Origin: Micromonospora parathelypteridis
Lineage (GTDB): Bacteria > Actinomycetota > Actinomycetes > Mycobacteriales > Micromonosporaceae
Assembly (NCBI RefSeq): GCF_014201145.1
Contig: NZ_JACHDP010000001.1
Span: 6,076,001 to 6,140,000 of the forward strand
Length of the DNA stretch: 64,000 nt
Reading direction: 5' to 3'
How positions within the stretch are numbered: the first letter of the stretch is position 1; each line of letters starts with the position of its first letter. Below the pieces are notes generated by a model. The model was given only the letters and a program-made list of their open reading frames with translations. It was not told where the DNA came from and made no database searches. Shown piece after piece: positions 17,922-27,378 of this stretch. The position numbers and the translations under genes were made by a program.

Positions 17922-19460
17922 ATGACAGATCGGCCGCTGGTCCGGATGACCGGCATCGGCAAGCGGTTCGGCGGCGTGCACGCCTGCCGCGACATCGACC
18001 TCACCGTGACCGCCGGCGAGGTGCACGCGCTGCTCGGCGAAAACGGGGCCGGCAAGTCCACGCTGATCAACGTGCTCTCCGGGGTGATCACCGAGCACGA
18101 CGGCACGATCGAGGTGGACGGGGAACCGGTGAGCTTCGCCGGCCCGGCCGATGCCCAACGCGCTGGTATCGCGACCATCCACCAGGAGTTGGACCTGGTG
18201 GCCGGGTTGTCCATCGCGGAGAACATGTTCCTCGGGCGCGAGCCGCGCACCCGCCTCGGCACCGTCGACCTTCGGAGGATGCGCCGGGATGCCGAGGCGC
18301 ACCTGCGGACGCTCGGCGCAGACCTGGACACGCGCCGGCTCGTGGGGTCGCTGCGCGTCGGCGAGCAACAGCTCGTCGAGATCGCTCGAGCCCTGTCGCT
18401 GCGCGCCCGGGTCCTGATCATGGACGAACCGACCGCGGCACTGGCCGACGCCGAGGTCGAACGGCTCTTCGCGACGATTGCCGAGCTGCGCCGGGCCGGA
18501 GTCGGCATCGTCTACATCTCGCACCGGATGGCGGAGATCGAGCTCATCGCCGACCGGGTGACCGTGCTGCGCAACGGCACGGTCGCGGGCAGCGTCGACC
18601 CGCGGGTCGCCTCCCGGGACGACATCATCCAACTCATGGTCGGCCGATCGGTCGACGCGCTCTTCGGCGAGGGCCGCAACGAGCCCGGCGACGTGCTACT
18701 CGACGTACGCGGGCTCGCCGTGACGCCCCGCCGGCCGGTGCCCGGCCGGACCGAGCCGGCCGGCGTGGACCTCACCGTGCGCGCCGGAGAGATCGTCGGC
18801 CTCGCCGGGCTGATGGGCGCCGGGCGTACCGAACTGCTGGAGACGCTGTTCGGCGCGGGCGGCTCCGGCCGGCGCGCCGGCCAGGTGACGATCGGCGACC
18901 GGCCGTACCGCCCGGGCGGCCCCCGGGCGGCACTGGCGCGCGGGGTGGCCTTCGTCCCCGAGGACCGGCGCGGCGCAGGGCTGATGCTGGAGCACTCCGT
19001 GGCGGACAACGTCGTGCTCTCCGCGCTGTCGTCGCTGACCACCCTCGGGCTGCTACGCCGCCCGCTGCTACGCCGGACGGTGGCCGAACAACTCACCACC
19101 CTGGCGGTGAAGGCGGCATCACCATCGATTCCCGTGGCGACGCTCTCCGGCGGCAACCAGCAGAAGGTCGTGTTCGCCAAGCAACTGCTGATGCGACCGC
19201 GACTACTCCTGCTCGACGAACCGACCCGGGGGGTGGACATCGGCGCCAAGGCCGAGATCTACCACCTGCTGCACCGGCTCGCCGACTCCGGCATGGCGAT
19301 CCTGCTCGCCTCGTCGGAGCTGCCGGAGCTGCTGAGCCTCTGTGACCGGGTGGTCGTCCTGCACCGCGGTCGCACCGTGGCCGCGCTGCCCCGTGCCTCC
19401 GCCACCCAACAAGCCATCCTCGCCGCGGCCAACGGGGACGATGTCAAGGAGCCTCGATGA
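17922..19460 (+). CDS. Sugar ABC transporter ATPase, RbsA-like
   Basis: A 512-residue double-ATPase subunit of the ribose/galactose/xylose importer class. The first domain has Walker A GENGAGKST near 42-50, the signature LRVGEQQLVEIARAL and Walker B VLIMDEPT. The second has a degenerate nucleotide site (GLMGAGRTELLE) with the signature LSGGNQQKVVFAKQLL and LLLLDEPT, as is normal for RbsA. The RPxRGVDIGAKAEIY-type sequence is typical of the carbohydrate-uptake CUT2 family. CUT2 systems carry monosaccharides, which fits uptake of a pentose or hexose freed outside the cell by the flanking GH172 and GH43-like enzymes. It overlaps the permease gene by four bases. Confidence 0.92.
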   Translation: MTDRPLVRMTGIGKRFGGVHACRDIDLTVTAGEVHALLGENGAGKSTLINVLSGVITEHDGTIEVDGEPVSFAGPADAQRAGIATIHQELDLVAGLSIAENMFLGREPRTRLGTVDLRRMRRDAEAHLRTLGADLDTRRLVGSLRVGEQQLVEIARALSLRARVLIMDEPTAALADAEVERLFATIAELRRAGVGIVYISHRMAEIELIADRVTVLRNGTVAGSVDPRVASRDDIIQLMVGRSVDALFGEGRNEPGDVLLDVRGLAVTPRRPVPGRTEPAGVDLTVRAGEIVGLAGLMGAGRTELLETLFGAGGSGRRAGQVTIGDRPYRPGGPRAALARGVAFVPEDRRGAGLMLEHSVADNVVLSALSSLTTLGLLRRPLLRRTVAEQLTTLAVKAASPSIPVATLSGGNQQKVVFAKQLLMRPRLLLLDEPTRGVDIGAKAEIYHLLHRLADSGMAILLASSELPELLSLCDRVVVLHRGRTVAALPRASATQQAILAAANGDDVKEPR

Positions 19461-20521
19461 ACTCGCCCAATCCCACCACCGTCGCCGCTTCGCCGCCGGA
19501 GACACCGCCCCGCCGCCGGGCGATCCGCCTGCCAAAGGACCGCCAGGCGATCGTCGACAACTTCTTCCGGTTCCAGAGCCTGTTCGGGCTCGTCGCCGTC
19601 TTCCTGATCGCGATCGCCGTCTCGCCATCCCGCAACGGCGAGAACGTATTCCTCAGCTCCGGAAACCTCGCCAACATTGTCCGGGCGGTCTCGGAGATCG
19701 GCATCATCGCGGTCGGGATGACGTTCGTGATCCTGATCGGCGGCATCGACCTCTCCGTCGGGGCGGTGCTCGGGCTCGCCGCGGTCGGGTCGGCCACGCT
19801 GATGGTCGACAGCGGCCTGGGCATCGTGCCGACGGTCCTGATCGTGCTCTTCATCGGCACCGCGTTCGGGGCGACCCAGGGCGCGATCGTCGCCCGACTA
19901 GGAATCCAGTCCTTCATCGTCACCCTGGCCGGCCTGCAAGCGGCTCGGGGCATCGCCCGGATGTGGTCCGGAGGGCTGGGCATCCCGATCGCCTACGGCG
20001 ACGGGCCGCAGGAGGCTCCCGAGACGTTCTCGCTGCTGAGCGGCTCGATCAACGGAGTGCTGCCGGTACCGGCCCTGATCTTCCTCGCCATCGGCATCGG
20101 CGCCCTCCTGGTGCTGCGCAGCACCGCCTTCGCGCGGCACGTCTACGCCATCGGTGGCAACGAGAAAGCCGCCCGGCTCTCCGGCGTGCCCGTACGGCGC
20201 GTCCGGGTCACCGTCTTCGCGATCTCCGGCCTGCTTGCCGCGCTGGCCGGGATCATCCACGCCGGTCAGCTCAACCAGGGCAGCCCGAACGACGGTGCCG
20301 GCTACGAACTGGACGCAATCGCGGCCGTGGTCATCGGCGGGACGAGTCTCGCCGGTGGCAGTGGATCCATGGGCGGCACGATCGCCGGCGCCCTGCTGCT
20401 CGGGATCCTGAACAACATCCTCGCCCTCAACAACATCGACGCGAACGTGCAGCTGGTCGTCAAGGGACTGGTGATCGTCGCTGCCGCCGCGTTGCAGAGG
20501 CTTCGCCCCCGCATCGCCTGA
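19457..20521 (+). CDS. Sugar ABC transporter permease, RbsC-like
   Basis: A 354-residue CUT2-family permease with about eight to ten hydrophobic segments. The family signature GGIDLSVGAVLGLAAV is near residue 95, and the cytoplasmic coupling segment YAIGGNEKAARLSGVPVRRVR is near 230. About 40 residues of basic, Pro-rich cytoplasmic N-terminus precede the first membrane helix. It starts in an ATGA overlap with the ATPase and is followed 23 bases later by the binding-protein gene, so stoichiometry is set by coupling plus a strong ribosome site for the latter. Confidence 0.92.
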   Translation: MNSPNPTTVAASPPETPPRRRAIRLPKDRQAIVDNFFRFQSLFGLVAVFLIAIAVSPSRNGENVFLSSGNLANIVRAVSEIGIIAVGMTFVILIGGIDLSVGAVLGLAAVGSATLMVDSGLGIVPTVLIVLFIGTAFGATQGAIVARLGIQSFIVTLAGLQAARGIARMWSGGLGIPIAYGDGPQEAPETFSLLSGSINGVLPVPALIFLAIGIGALLVLRSTAFARHVYAIGGNEKAARLSGVPVRRVRVTVFAISGLLAALAGIIHAGQLNQGSPNDGAGYELDAIAAVVIGGTSLAGGSGSMGGTIAGALLLGILNNILALNNIDANVQLVVKGLVIVAAAALQRLRPRIA

Positions 20522-20544
20522 ACCACCACCACCTTGGAGGAAAC

Positions 20545-21549
20545 ATGCGCTACACCAGAACAGCCCTCACGATCCTCACACTCACCGCGCTCGCGGTCAC
20601 CACGGGATGCAGCGTCGAGAAGGACGGCGGTGACAGCGGCACCGATGCCTCGGCCCAGTGCGGCAGCGGCAAGGAGTTCCTGATCGGCATGTCGCAGGCC
20701 AACAACGCCGAGCCGTACCGGCAGGTCATGAACGACGATGTGACCACCGCGGCGAAGGCCGTAACCGGGTTCCAGGTCGTCGTCTCGGACGCCGCTCAGG
20801 ACAACAGCAAGCAGGTTGCCGACGTGGAGAACTTCCTCTCCCAGGGGATCAACCTGCTGATCATCTCTCCGAACGAGGCGAAGCCGCTCACCGGCGTGGT
20901 GAAGAAGGCCTACGACAAGGGCATCCCGGTCATCGTGCTCGACCGCAAGGTCGAGGGTGACGCGTACACCGCCTTCATCGGCGGCGACAACGTGGCGATC
21001 GGCAAGGCAGCGGGGGAGTACTACGCCAAGACGCTGCTGCCGCAGGGCGGCAAGGTCGTCGAGATCTCGGGCCTGCCCGGCTCCACCCCGGCCGCCGAGC
21101 GCGCCCAGGGCTTCCGGGAGGGCATCGCGAGTAACCCGAAGATCGAGATCGTGGCCACCCAGACCGCCGAGTGGCTGCGCGAGAAGGGACAGAGCGTGAT
21201 GGACGCGATGCTCAAGGCCCAGCCGGACATCGACGCCGTGTACGCGCACAACGACCCGATGGCCGAGGGCGCCTACCTGGCGGCGAAGGCCGCCGGTAAG
21301 GAGAGCGCGATCAAGTTCACCGGGATCGACGCGCTGCCTGTCGCCTCCGGCGGCATCAAGGCGGTCGAGCAGGGTCGCCTGCAGGCGACGTTCCAGTACG
21401 CGACCGGCGGACGCGAGGCGATCGACCTGGCCAAGAAGATCCTGGTCGACTGCTCGAAGGACGTGCCGAAGTCGACCACCCTCGGCACGACGCAGATCAC
21501 CAAGGAGAACGCCGCTCAGGTCTACACCGAGCTCGGCGGGAAGCAGTAA
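20545..21549 (+). CDS. Sugar-binding lipoprotein, RbsB-like
   Basis: A 334-residue periplasmic-binding-protein type I lipoprotein. The signal peptide ends in the lipobox LAVTTGC near residue 20. The body shows [42 protein letters not shown] and [21 protein letters not shown], the usual hinge and ligand-loop positions of CUT2 binding proteins. The ATG at 20545 follows an excellent TTGGAGG site. The protein should capture the monosaccharide at the cell surface for the RbsA/RbsC-like pair. A stem-loop follows its stop, as is common after binding-protein genes that need high expression. Confidence 0.92.
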   Translation: MRYTRTALTILTLTALAVTTGCSVEKDGGDSGTDASAQCGSGKEFLIGMSQANNAEPYRQVMNDDVTTAAKAVTGFQVVVSDAAQDNSKQVADVENFLSQGINLLIISPNEAKPLTGVVKKAYDKGIPVIVLDRKVEGDAYTAFIGGDNVAIGKAAGEYYAKTLLPQGGKVVEISGLPGSTPAAERAQGFREGIASNPKIEIVATQTAEWLREKGQSVMDAMLKAQPDIDAVYAHNDPMAEGAYLAAKAAGKESAIKFTGIDALPVASGGIKAVEQGRLQATFQYATGGREAIDLAKKILVDCSKDVPKSTTLGTTQITKENAAQVYTELGGKQ

Positions 21550-21559
21550 CAGTTCCGCA

Positions 21560-21596
21560 GGTGCGGGCCCGCCGCGCAGGCTGGCGGGTCCGCACC
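21560..21596 (+). terminator. Intra-operon stem-loop after the binding-protein gene
   Basis: GGTGCGGGCCCGCC (21560-21573) pairs with GGCGGGTCCGCACC (21583-21596), 14 pairs with one G-T. It begins 10 bases after the stop codon and lies before the GH43-like gene, so it can stabilise the transporter mRNA or lower expression of the last gene. Confidence 0.6.
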
Positions 21597-21667
21597 ACCG
21601 GACGACCGGCGAATCAGCCACCGGGAAGCCACCACCGCAAACCCGCATCGAGCCCTGGAGGAAAGCG

Positions 21668-23353
21668 ATGTCCCGCCTACCGTCCCGCGTTGGCCGGCTG
21701 TCCGCGCTGGTCGCGGTCGCCCTGAGTCTGATCGCGACACCAGTCGCGGCTCGGGCGGCCGACCCGCCCGCGATCAAGAACCAGGCGTACGAGAACCGGT
21801 CGACCGTCGTCAGCGCCGGTGACTTCGTGAACGTCTACGACCCGAGCGTCGGCGAGGACGAGCGCTGGTACTACAACGACCACACCATGGTGCGCGACCG
21901 CCGTACCGGCCAGTGGCACGTCTTCGCGATCACCCACGCCGAACCCGCCAACCCGCTCGACGAGCGCTTCTTCGGCCACGCCACGGCACCGTCGCCGCGC
22001 GGACCCTGGACGAAGCAGCCGTTCGCGCTGGAGGCCGACCCCGCCGCCGGCGAAAGCCACATCTGGGCGCCGTACGTGCTGTACCACGGTGGTACCTACT
22101 ACATGTACTACGCGGGCGGCACCGCAGACCACTCGGCCTACAAGATGCAGCTGGCCACGTCGAAGGATCTCAAGACCTGGACCCGGCACAAGGCGAACCC
22201 CCTCTTCACCGACGGCTTCGACGGCCGGGACCCGATGGTCACCCGTGTCGGCAACCAGTGGGTGATGTACTACACCGCCAACAGCACACCGGCGGGCGGC
22301 AACCACATCGTCGCCTACCGCACCAGTAAGGACCTGGTGCACTGGGGCGCCCGGAAGACGGCCTTCGAACACCCGGCCACCGGCACCTTCGGCGGACCGA
22401 CCGAATCGCCGTTCGTGGTGCGTCACGGCGGATCGTGGTATCTCTTCGTCTGCTGTGAAAGCGGATACCAGGACACCCGTGTGTACCGCAGCTCCGACCC
22501 CTTCCACTTCAGCGTCGACCAGTTGGCGGGGCAGATCAACGCGCACGCCGCCGAGGTGGTCAAGGACGACTCGGGCACCGGCGACTGGTACGTCACGGGT
22601 GCCGGCTGGGGCCAGGGCGGACTCTCGCTGGCACCGCTGCGCTGGCGCACGCCGCTGGTGACAAAGGGCCGCATCGTCACCACTCCCTACTACCGTGCCG
22701 TCGTGCAGACAGCGCCCCAGGCACGCCTGGTCTCCTACGACGCCGATCCCGCCGGACGTGGCAAGTACCGACCCGTCCTGGACTCGTCGTCCCGCTCCAC
22801 GACGCCCTACCTCGCGGTCGGAGCCTTCGGACCGACCGACATGGCGGGCGCCGCCAAGAACGTGACCGTCTCTGCCGACGGCACCGACATGAGCCTCAAC
22901 GGCATCCCCCTCGGCGACGAGCCGGTGACCACCGACTGGCGGTTCCGGTTCGACAAGGCCACCACGGACCTCAGTCTCGTCTGGCACGTGGCCGGCCCGA
23001 CGACCGCGCCGGTCTGGGAAGCCGCCTGGAACCTGGACTCGGCCCTGCCGCGCATCGGCGACCCCGACCAGCAGGACCGGGACGGCGACGCCGCGGGGTT
23101 CACCAACTGGACCCTTGCCACCGACGACACGACCACCTTGGTGGCCGCCTACCGCGCCGGCTCGGCGTGGAGTGAGGACAACCGGTGGTTCAACCGCCCT
23201 AACGGAGCCGTCGCATGGCAACCGCTGTGGCAGCCCGGCGGACGGTCGTTGCCCCTCGGTGACCTTCCTGGAGGCACCTGGCGGCTCGGCGTGAGCGGGA
23301 CCGGCGCGGACACGTCATTTGCCGAGGCACTGGCGGCAGGTCTCAACGGCTAG
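21668..23353 (+). CDS. Secreted GH43/GH32-like five-bladed propeller glycosidase
   Basis: A 561-residue exported protein with a signal peptide of about 34 residues ([14 protein letters not shown]). The catalytic domain is the five-bladed beta-propeller shared by GH43, GH32 and GH68. Visible motifs are [19 protein letters not shown] near 75, [22 protein letters not shown] near 130, FDGRDPMV near 186 (RDP, transition-state Asp) and [10 protein letters not shown] near 241 (likely acid Glu). The C-terminal 200 residues look like an accessory beta-sandwich. Such enzymes release arabinose, xylose or fructose from polysaccharides. It has a GGAGG ribosome site and closes the operon, so it probably works with the GH172 enzyme on the same polymer. 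Confidence 0.8.
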   Translation: MSRLPSRVGRLSALVAVALSLIATPVAARAADPPAIKNQAYENRSTVVSAGDFVNVYDPSVGEDERWYYNDHTMVRDRRTGQWHVFAITHAEPANPLDERFFGHATAPSPRGPWTKQPFALEADPAAGESHIWAPYVLYHGGTYYMYYAGGTADHSAYKMQLATSKDLKTWTRHKANPLFTDGFDGRDPMVTRVGNQWVMYYTANSTPAGGNHIVAYRTSKDLVHWGARKTAFEHPATGTFGGPTESPFVVRHGGSWYLFVCCESGYQDTRVYRSSDPFHFSVDQLAGQINAHAAEVVKDDSGTGDWYVTGAGWGQGGLSLAPLRWRTPLVTKGRIVTTPYYRAVVQTAPQARLVSYDADPAGRGKYRPVLDSSSRSTTPYLAVGAFGPTDMAGAAKNVTVSADGTDMSLNGIPLGDEPVTTDWRFRFDKATTDLSLVWHVAGPTTAPVWEAAWNLDSALPRIGDPDQQDRDGDAAGFTNWTLATDDTTTLVAAYRAGSAWSEDNRWFNRPNGAVAWQPLWQPGGRSLPLGDLPGGTWRLGVSGTGADTSFAEALAAGLNG

Positions 23354-23403
23354 AGGTAGCGGCCCGGTTTTCCTGCCGCTGTTGGCAGTGATCAGCGGAC
23401 CCG

Positions 23404-23439
23404 GCTGGGGCGCGAGGACGAATGTCCTCGCGCCCCAGC
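23404..23439. terminator. Strong bidirectional terminator
   Basis: GCTGGGGCGCGAGGAC (23404-23419) and GTCCTCGCGCCCCAGC (23424-23439) form a perfect 16-base-pair stem with loop GAAT. It lies between the convergent GH43-like and debranching-enzyme genes. Confidence 0.85.
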
Positions 23440-23492
23440 TTCGGTTTGCGGCGGGCCTGTGCCCAACAGGAGCCGCGGCCCTGACGGCACAC

Positions 23493-25649
23493 CTAGTCAG
23501 CGGGGAGGACCGTGCACTCGGACCCGGCAGCGTCGATGTTCCACCGTCGGCCGAGCGCCGCCGTGTGGTGTAGGCGGATCCGGCCGAGTTCGTCAGGGAC
23601 GTGGGCGTCGGCGACGAGACGGCCCTCGCCCGGTTCGAGGCCGAGCATCGTGCGCAGAAACAGCAGCGGTGCGCCACTGGCCCAGGCCTGAGGGTTGCAG
23701 GCGGTGGGGTACGCCACGGGCTCGTGGCCGAAGGACCGGTCGTAGCCGGAGAACGCTTCGGGCAGCCGGTGCTGGGAGTGGCGGGAAGCTTCCAGCATCG
23801 CCATCGCGATCCGGTTGGCCTCGTCGCGGTGGCCGTAGCGGGCCAGCCCGGCCGCGATGATCGAGTTGTCGTGCGGCCAGACGGTGCCGACGTGATAACC
23901 GATGGGGTTGTAGCCGACATCGGCGGTGGACAGGGTGCGAACGCCCCAGCCGGAGAACAGTTCCGGAGACATCAGGTGTCGGGCGACCTGTGCGGCGCGG
24001 TCGTCGGGGACGATGCCACTCCACAGCAGATGCCCCATGTTCGAGGTCATGGAGTCGATGGGACGCTTGTCGCCGTCGAGGCCGACCGCGTAGTAGCCGC
24101 CGCGCTCGGGGATCCAGTAGTCCCGGTTGAACTGCTCACGGAGCCGGTCGGCTTCGCGGTGTAGCCGTTGGGCCAGGTCCGGGTCGTGCCAGGGCCCGGC
24201 GGCGAGTTCCGCCATACGTCGTTTCGCGTCGTAGGTGTACCCCTGTGTCTCGCAGGTGGCGATGGGCAGGACGGGGATGCCGCCGTCGGCGTACTGGATG
24301 CCGTCCGGGGAGTCCCGCCAGCACTGGTTGCCCAGGCCCTGGGTGGAGCGGGTGGCGTATTCGACGTAACCGTCACCGTCGCGGTCTCCGAAGTGGTCGA
24401 TCCACCGCAGCGCGGCCTCGGCGTTGTCGCGCAGACTCCGCACGAGGTGGTCGTCCCCGGTCCACCGCCAATACTCGGACAGCAGGATGAGCCAGAGCGC
24501 GGTGGTGTCGGCGCCCCCGTAGTAGGGGTGGAAGGGCTTCAGCCCGAGCTGGGTGAGCTCGCCCGAGCGATACTCGTGGAAGATCTTGCCCGGCTCCTGG
24601 TCGGTGAAGTCGTCGAACTTCTTCGCCTGGTGCGAGGCCAGCACGATCAGAGCCCCGCGGGCGACATCCGGGCCGCAGATCATGCTCTGGTACGCGGTGA
24701 TCAGCGTGTCACGGCCAAAGACGGTGAGAAACCACGGCAAGCCCGCCGCGAACAGGACGACCGGCTCACCCGCGATGGTCTTCTCGATCCGCATGGAGAC
24801 CAGATCAACCGCCGACTGGTGGTAGACGTCGCCGAGTAAGTCGCTGTCGGAGTGCAGACGCGGTTTGGCAGCCGCCCATCGGGTGGACGGGTCCTCCGGC
24901 CCATGATCGAACGTCTCGCCCAACCCGCGCAGCACAGGACGGTAGTCCTCCTCACCGCTGCGCAGGGGAACCTTCAAGTCACAGCTCCACTGGTGTCCCC
25001 GCTCGAGGCGCACATCCCACACGAGCGCGTCGCCGTCGACCAGGTCGGCCGGCGGGTCGGCCTCGACGCGGACCGACGCCGTGAAGCTGCCGTTGCGATA
25101 TCCGAACCTGAGAGCCGAGCCGTCCCGCTCGTGCTGCCGCTCGATGTCCGGGGCGCGGTCGCGGCCGGACTCCTTGATCTCGAACAGGTCCGCGAAATCC
25201 GCTCCGACGGCCAGGCGCACTCGGATCGTCACCGGCTCGATGCCGAAGTAACGCAGCTCGATCCGTTCGTAGAGGCCGTCGCCGACCACGCGCTGCCGCC
25301 GCAGGCCGACCCGATTGGCAGGCAGGAGCGGCAGGTCAGCGTTGGCCAGGAAGAACGCCGCCGAGTAAGCGTCGACGGTTCCCGAAGAGAGCACCGACAG
25401 CGCCTGGTCGTCAATCGTCAGCTCCCACTGGCTGAGAAACCGTGTGTCGTCGTGAACCAGGCCGCCAATGGAGCCTCGTGGCACGTCCCCGCGGGCGTCG
25501 GAGAACATGAAGGTGCGACCCTCGAGAACACCGATCGCGTCCGGCCCCAGTTCCGGCGGCAGATCCCGGGAGGCGCCGCTGGGCACATCCGGCCCTGCCC
25601 GCGTGTCCGGCCACGGCTCCGCCGGTGTCGGCCTCCGTAGTGCTGTCAC
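23493..25649 (-). CDS. Glycogen-debranching-like enzyme (amylo-alpha-1,6-glucosidase family)
   Basis: A 718-residue protein. The N-terminal half matches the debranching-enzyme N-terminal (GDE_N-like) beta domain, with LEGRTFMFSDARGDV near 47 and GLVHDDTRFLSQWEL near 62-80. The C-terminal half is an (alpha/alpha)6 barrel of the GH63/MGH1-like type, with FGRDTLITAYQSM near 305 and WPHDNSIIAAGLARYG near 590, including the acidic residues expected for hydrolysis. No signal peptide. The GTG at 25649 has GGAGG six bases upstream and is preferred to the longer frame. It probably removes branch-linked glucose or trehalose-type sugars in the cytoplasm; the family also contains members of uncertain specificity. 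Confidence 0.85.
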   Translation of the reverse strand: MTALRRPTPAEPWPDTRAGPDVPSGASRDLPPELGPDAIGVLEGRTFMFSDARGDVPRGSIGGLVHDDTRFLSQWELTIDDQALSVLSSGTVDAYSAAFFLANADLPLLPANRVGLRRQRVVGDGLYERIELRYFGIEPVTIRVRLAVGADFADLFEIKESGRDRAPDIERQHERDGSALRFGYRNGSFTASVRVEADPPADLVDGDALVWDVRLERGHQWSCDLKVPLRSGEEDYRPVLRGLGETFDHGPEDPSTRWAAAKPRLHSDSDLLGDVYHQSAVDLVSMRIEKTIAGEPVVLFAAGLPWFLTVFGRDTLITAYQSMICGPDVARGALIVLASHQAKKFDDFTDQEPGKIFHEYRSGELTQLGLKPFHPYYGGADTTALWLILLSEYWRWTGDDHLVRSLRDNAEAALRWIDHFGDRDGDGYVEYATRSTQGLGNQCWRDSPDGIQYADGGIPVLPIATCETQGYTYDAKRRMAELAAGPWHDPDLAQRLHREADRLREQFNRDYWIPERGGYYAVGLDGDKRPIDSMTSNMGHLLWSGIVPDDRAAQVARHLMSPELFSGWGVRTLSTADVGYNPIGYHVGTVWPHDNSIIAAGLARYGHRDEANRIAMAMLEASRHSQHRLPEAFSGYDRSFGHEPVAYPTACNPQAWASGAPLLFLRTMLGLEPGEGRLVADAHVPDELGRIRLHHTAALGRRWNIDAAGSECTVLPAD

Positions 25650-25836
25650 CGCACACCTCCCCGGCCGTCGGCAGCAGGTCACACATGTCCGGCTGTGTCC
25701 CATCGCAAGCCGCTCGCCGAGGCCGATTCAGGGACGCCGTGGATGCCTCCGGCCCAGGGTTCCCGACTATCCGCGGATCATGCTGTGGCGCCCGGCCGGA
25801 TGCCGGATTGTTGCCTGCCCCCGTTACCGTGCGGGC

Positions 25837-26109
25837 ATGGATGGTCACCTCCTCGTCTGGGGCATCGTGGTCGTGCTCGTACTGGTGGGCCTCGTGGTTG
25901 TGGCGCTGTTGGCCAGCCGCCGACGAGCATCCCGGGTCCTGACCCGGGAGGAGCAGTTGCGGCTGGCGAAGCGCGCTGCACTGCAGATCGCCACGAAGAG
26001 CAGGAAGTCGAGGCGGGGCAGCTTGCGCGGCACGGGTACCGGGTTCGACAGCCACCCGAACGACGCCGCTATGTTTGGCGGTGAAGGCGGCTCGACAGGC
26101 GCACCGTGA
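25837..26109 (+). CDS. Small single-pass membrane protein
   Basis: A 90-residue protein with one strong N-terminal membrane helix (VWGIVVVLVLVGLVVVALLA, about residues 7-27), a basic stop-transfer RRRASR, then a charged soluble tail of about 60 residues ending in a Gly-rich stretch. I do not recognise a family. The start at 25837 gives a normal N-terminus MDGHLLVW; the longer open frame upstream has the wrong composition. It is divergent from the debranching-like gene. The tail would face the cytoplasm if the basic flank follows the positive-inside rule. Confidence 0.65.
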   Translation: MDGHLLVWGIVVVLVLVGLVVVALLASRRRASRVLTREEQLRLAKRAALQIATKSRKSRRGSLRGTGTGFDSHPNDAAMFGGEGGSTGAP

Positions 26110-26260
26110 CGCCGGAGTGCCGACGACCGCCAACAGGCTGGCTACCGCGGTGAGAAGGGAAGAACCGGCCCTCGTTCTGCGACAAATCTCCCCGGACCGG
26201 CGTCCTTTGCGGGCAGGATGAGATGGATTCGCCCAGCGACACGGTGAGCGGGGGTCGGCC

Positions 26261-26647
26261 GTGAACGACGGATTGGTGACCAGGCGGAGCGCCCACGACG
26301 TCGGAGAGACCGTCTCTGCGCTGCGGGCTGAGGCGGAACGCGTGGGTGCTGCGGTGGCGGCGGTGGTCGATCATGCGGCGGCCGCTCGCAAGGCCGGGCT
26401 GAGCATGCCCGACACGCAGGTCATCATCTTCGGAAACCCGCAGGCGGGCACTCCGCTCATGCAGGCCCGTCCCGAGATCGCCATCGACCTGCCCATGCGA
26501 CTCCTGGTGCGCGACGACGGCCAGCCCGGCTCGCTGGTCAGCTGGCAGGACCCCGCGTACCTCGCCCAGCGGTACGGACTGGGCGAGGAGCAGCTCGCAC
26601 CCCTGAACGCCCCGGCCAAGATCGCCTCTGCGCTCGACGGCCGCTGA
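26261..26647 (+). CDS. DUF302 family protein
   Basis: A 128-residue protein with the DUF302 pattern: the ETVSALRAEAERVG helix near the N-terminus, then PDTQVIIFGNPQAGTPLMQARPEIAIDLPMR, where FGNPxxGTPLM is the family core, and a final WQDPAYLAQRYGL segment. DUF302 is a small alpha-beta fold of unknown role found alone or fused to membrane domains. It starts with GTG at 26261 after a GC-rich leader with GGGGGTC. No obvious operon partner: the next gene begins over 300 bases later. Confidence 0.85.
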   Translation: MNDGLVTRRSAHDVGETVSALRAEAERVGAAVAAVVDHAAAARKAGLSMPDTQVIIFGNPQAGTPLMQARPEIAIDLPMRLLVRDDGQPGSLVSWQDPAYLAQRYGLGEEQLAPLNAPAKIASALDGR

Positions 26648-26665
26648 GACGGCCCGAACCGGCCG

Positions 26666-26969
26666 TTGGCATAACGGTGAGCGCCACTCTATGGTGGGGG
26701 CATGCCGCCGGTGACTTTCTGTTCGCCTGCCGTCACCGAGGTGGCGGCACCCGGTGCTGTCCGGGTGGCGACGGCGGCACGCCTGTTGGCGGGGATGCGG
26801 GTGCCGGTTGACCGTTCGCCGCGGACCGCGCCCACGCACAGGCTGTCGAGCCCGGCGCGGAGCGGCCGAGGCCCTCCTGCGGAGTCGTTGCAACCCAGAA
26901 CGACCGCCAGGGCGAAGCCATTCGAGCTTCGGCCCTTTTCTTTTTCACACCCCTTTCGAAAGGCAGGCC
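26666..26969 (+). promoter_or_regulatory. Promoter and long leader of the DksA-like gene
   Basis: TTGGCA (26666-26671) and TATGGT (26690-26695) are 18 bases apart and form a plausible promoter with a start point near 26702. The resulting leader is about 270 bases. It contains an open frame beginning at ATG 26702 (103 codons, ending at 27013 inside the next gene, in another frame), and an intrinsic-terminator-like hairpin at 26910-26945. The leader could be an attenuator or a small RNA; coding evidence for the leader frame is weak because it has no recognisable family. Confidence 0.45.
26910..26945 (+). terminator. Intrinsic terminator in the DksA-like leader
   Basis: GGGCGAAGC (26910-26918) pairs with GCTTCGGCCC (26926-26935, one bulged G) and is followed directly by TTTTCTTTTTC. 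A T-tract of this quality is rare in this genome. It stands only 24 bases before the ATG at 26970. Confidence 0.7.
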
Positions 26970-27299
26970 ATGAGCCTCGATCATCGAGTTGCCGACCAGG
27001 GTTGGCTGGCTGATCTGCGAGCGTCCCTGGCGGACGATTTCGCCACACAGACGGCTCGGTTGCGGGAATTGACGGAGCTCAACGCGGACACCGGCGACCC
27101 CGGCGAGGCCCACAACCAGGCCGCGCTGCTGGTGGTCACCCGCCGCAACATCGAGCAGATCACCGGTGCGCTGAACCGGATCAGCGACGGCACCTACGGT
27201 GCCTGCGAGAAGTGCCGCCAGAGCATCCCGGCCGAGCGGCTTGAGGCTCTCCCACATGCTCGCTTCTGCGTGCCGTGCCAGGAGAAGCACAACAAGTGA
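26970..27299 (+). CDS. TraR/DksA-type zinc-finger protein
   Basis: A 109-residue DksA/TraR-family protein. The N-terminal 60 residues form a predicted coiled-coil hairpin; the C4 zinc finger has Cys79, Cys82, Cys100 and Cys103 (CEKC and CVPC) in the normal C-x2-C-x17-C-x2-C spacing. DksA-like proteins enter the RNA polymerase secondary channel and alter initiation; in actinomycetes the exact role of these short members is less clear. The coiled-coil tip lacks the classical DxxDxA motif; the tip region here reads NADTGDPGEAHNQAA. The ATG at 26970 follows AAAGGCAGGC. Its expression is probably controlled by the terminator hairpin in its leader. Confidence 0.85.
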   Translation: MSLDHRVADQGWLADLRASLADDFATQTARLRELTELNADTGDPGEAHNQAALLVVTRRNIEQITGALNRISDGTYGACEKCRQSIPAERLEALPHARFCVPCQEKHNK

Positions 27300-27378
27300 C
27301 GTCCCGTGTGGCTGCCGTGTCAGCGGCGCGGCAGCCATGCGGCCTCAAGTCCAGAATGCCCAGGAACCGCCGATCCGC

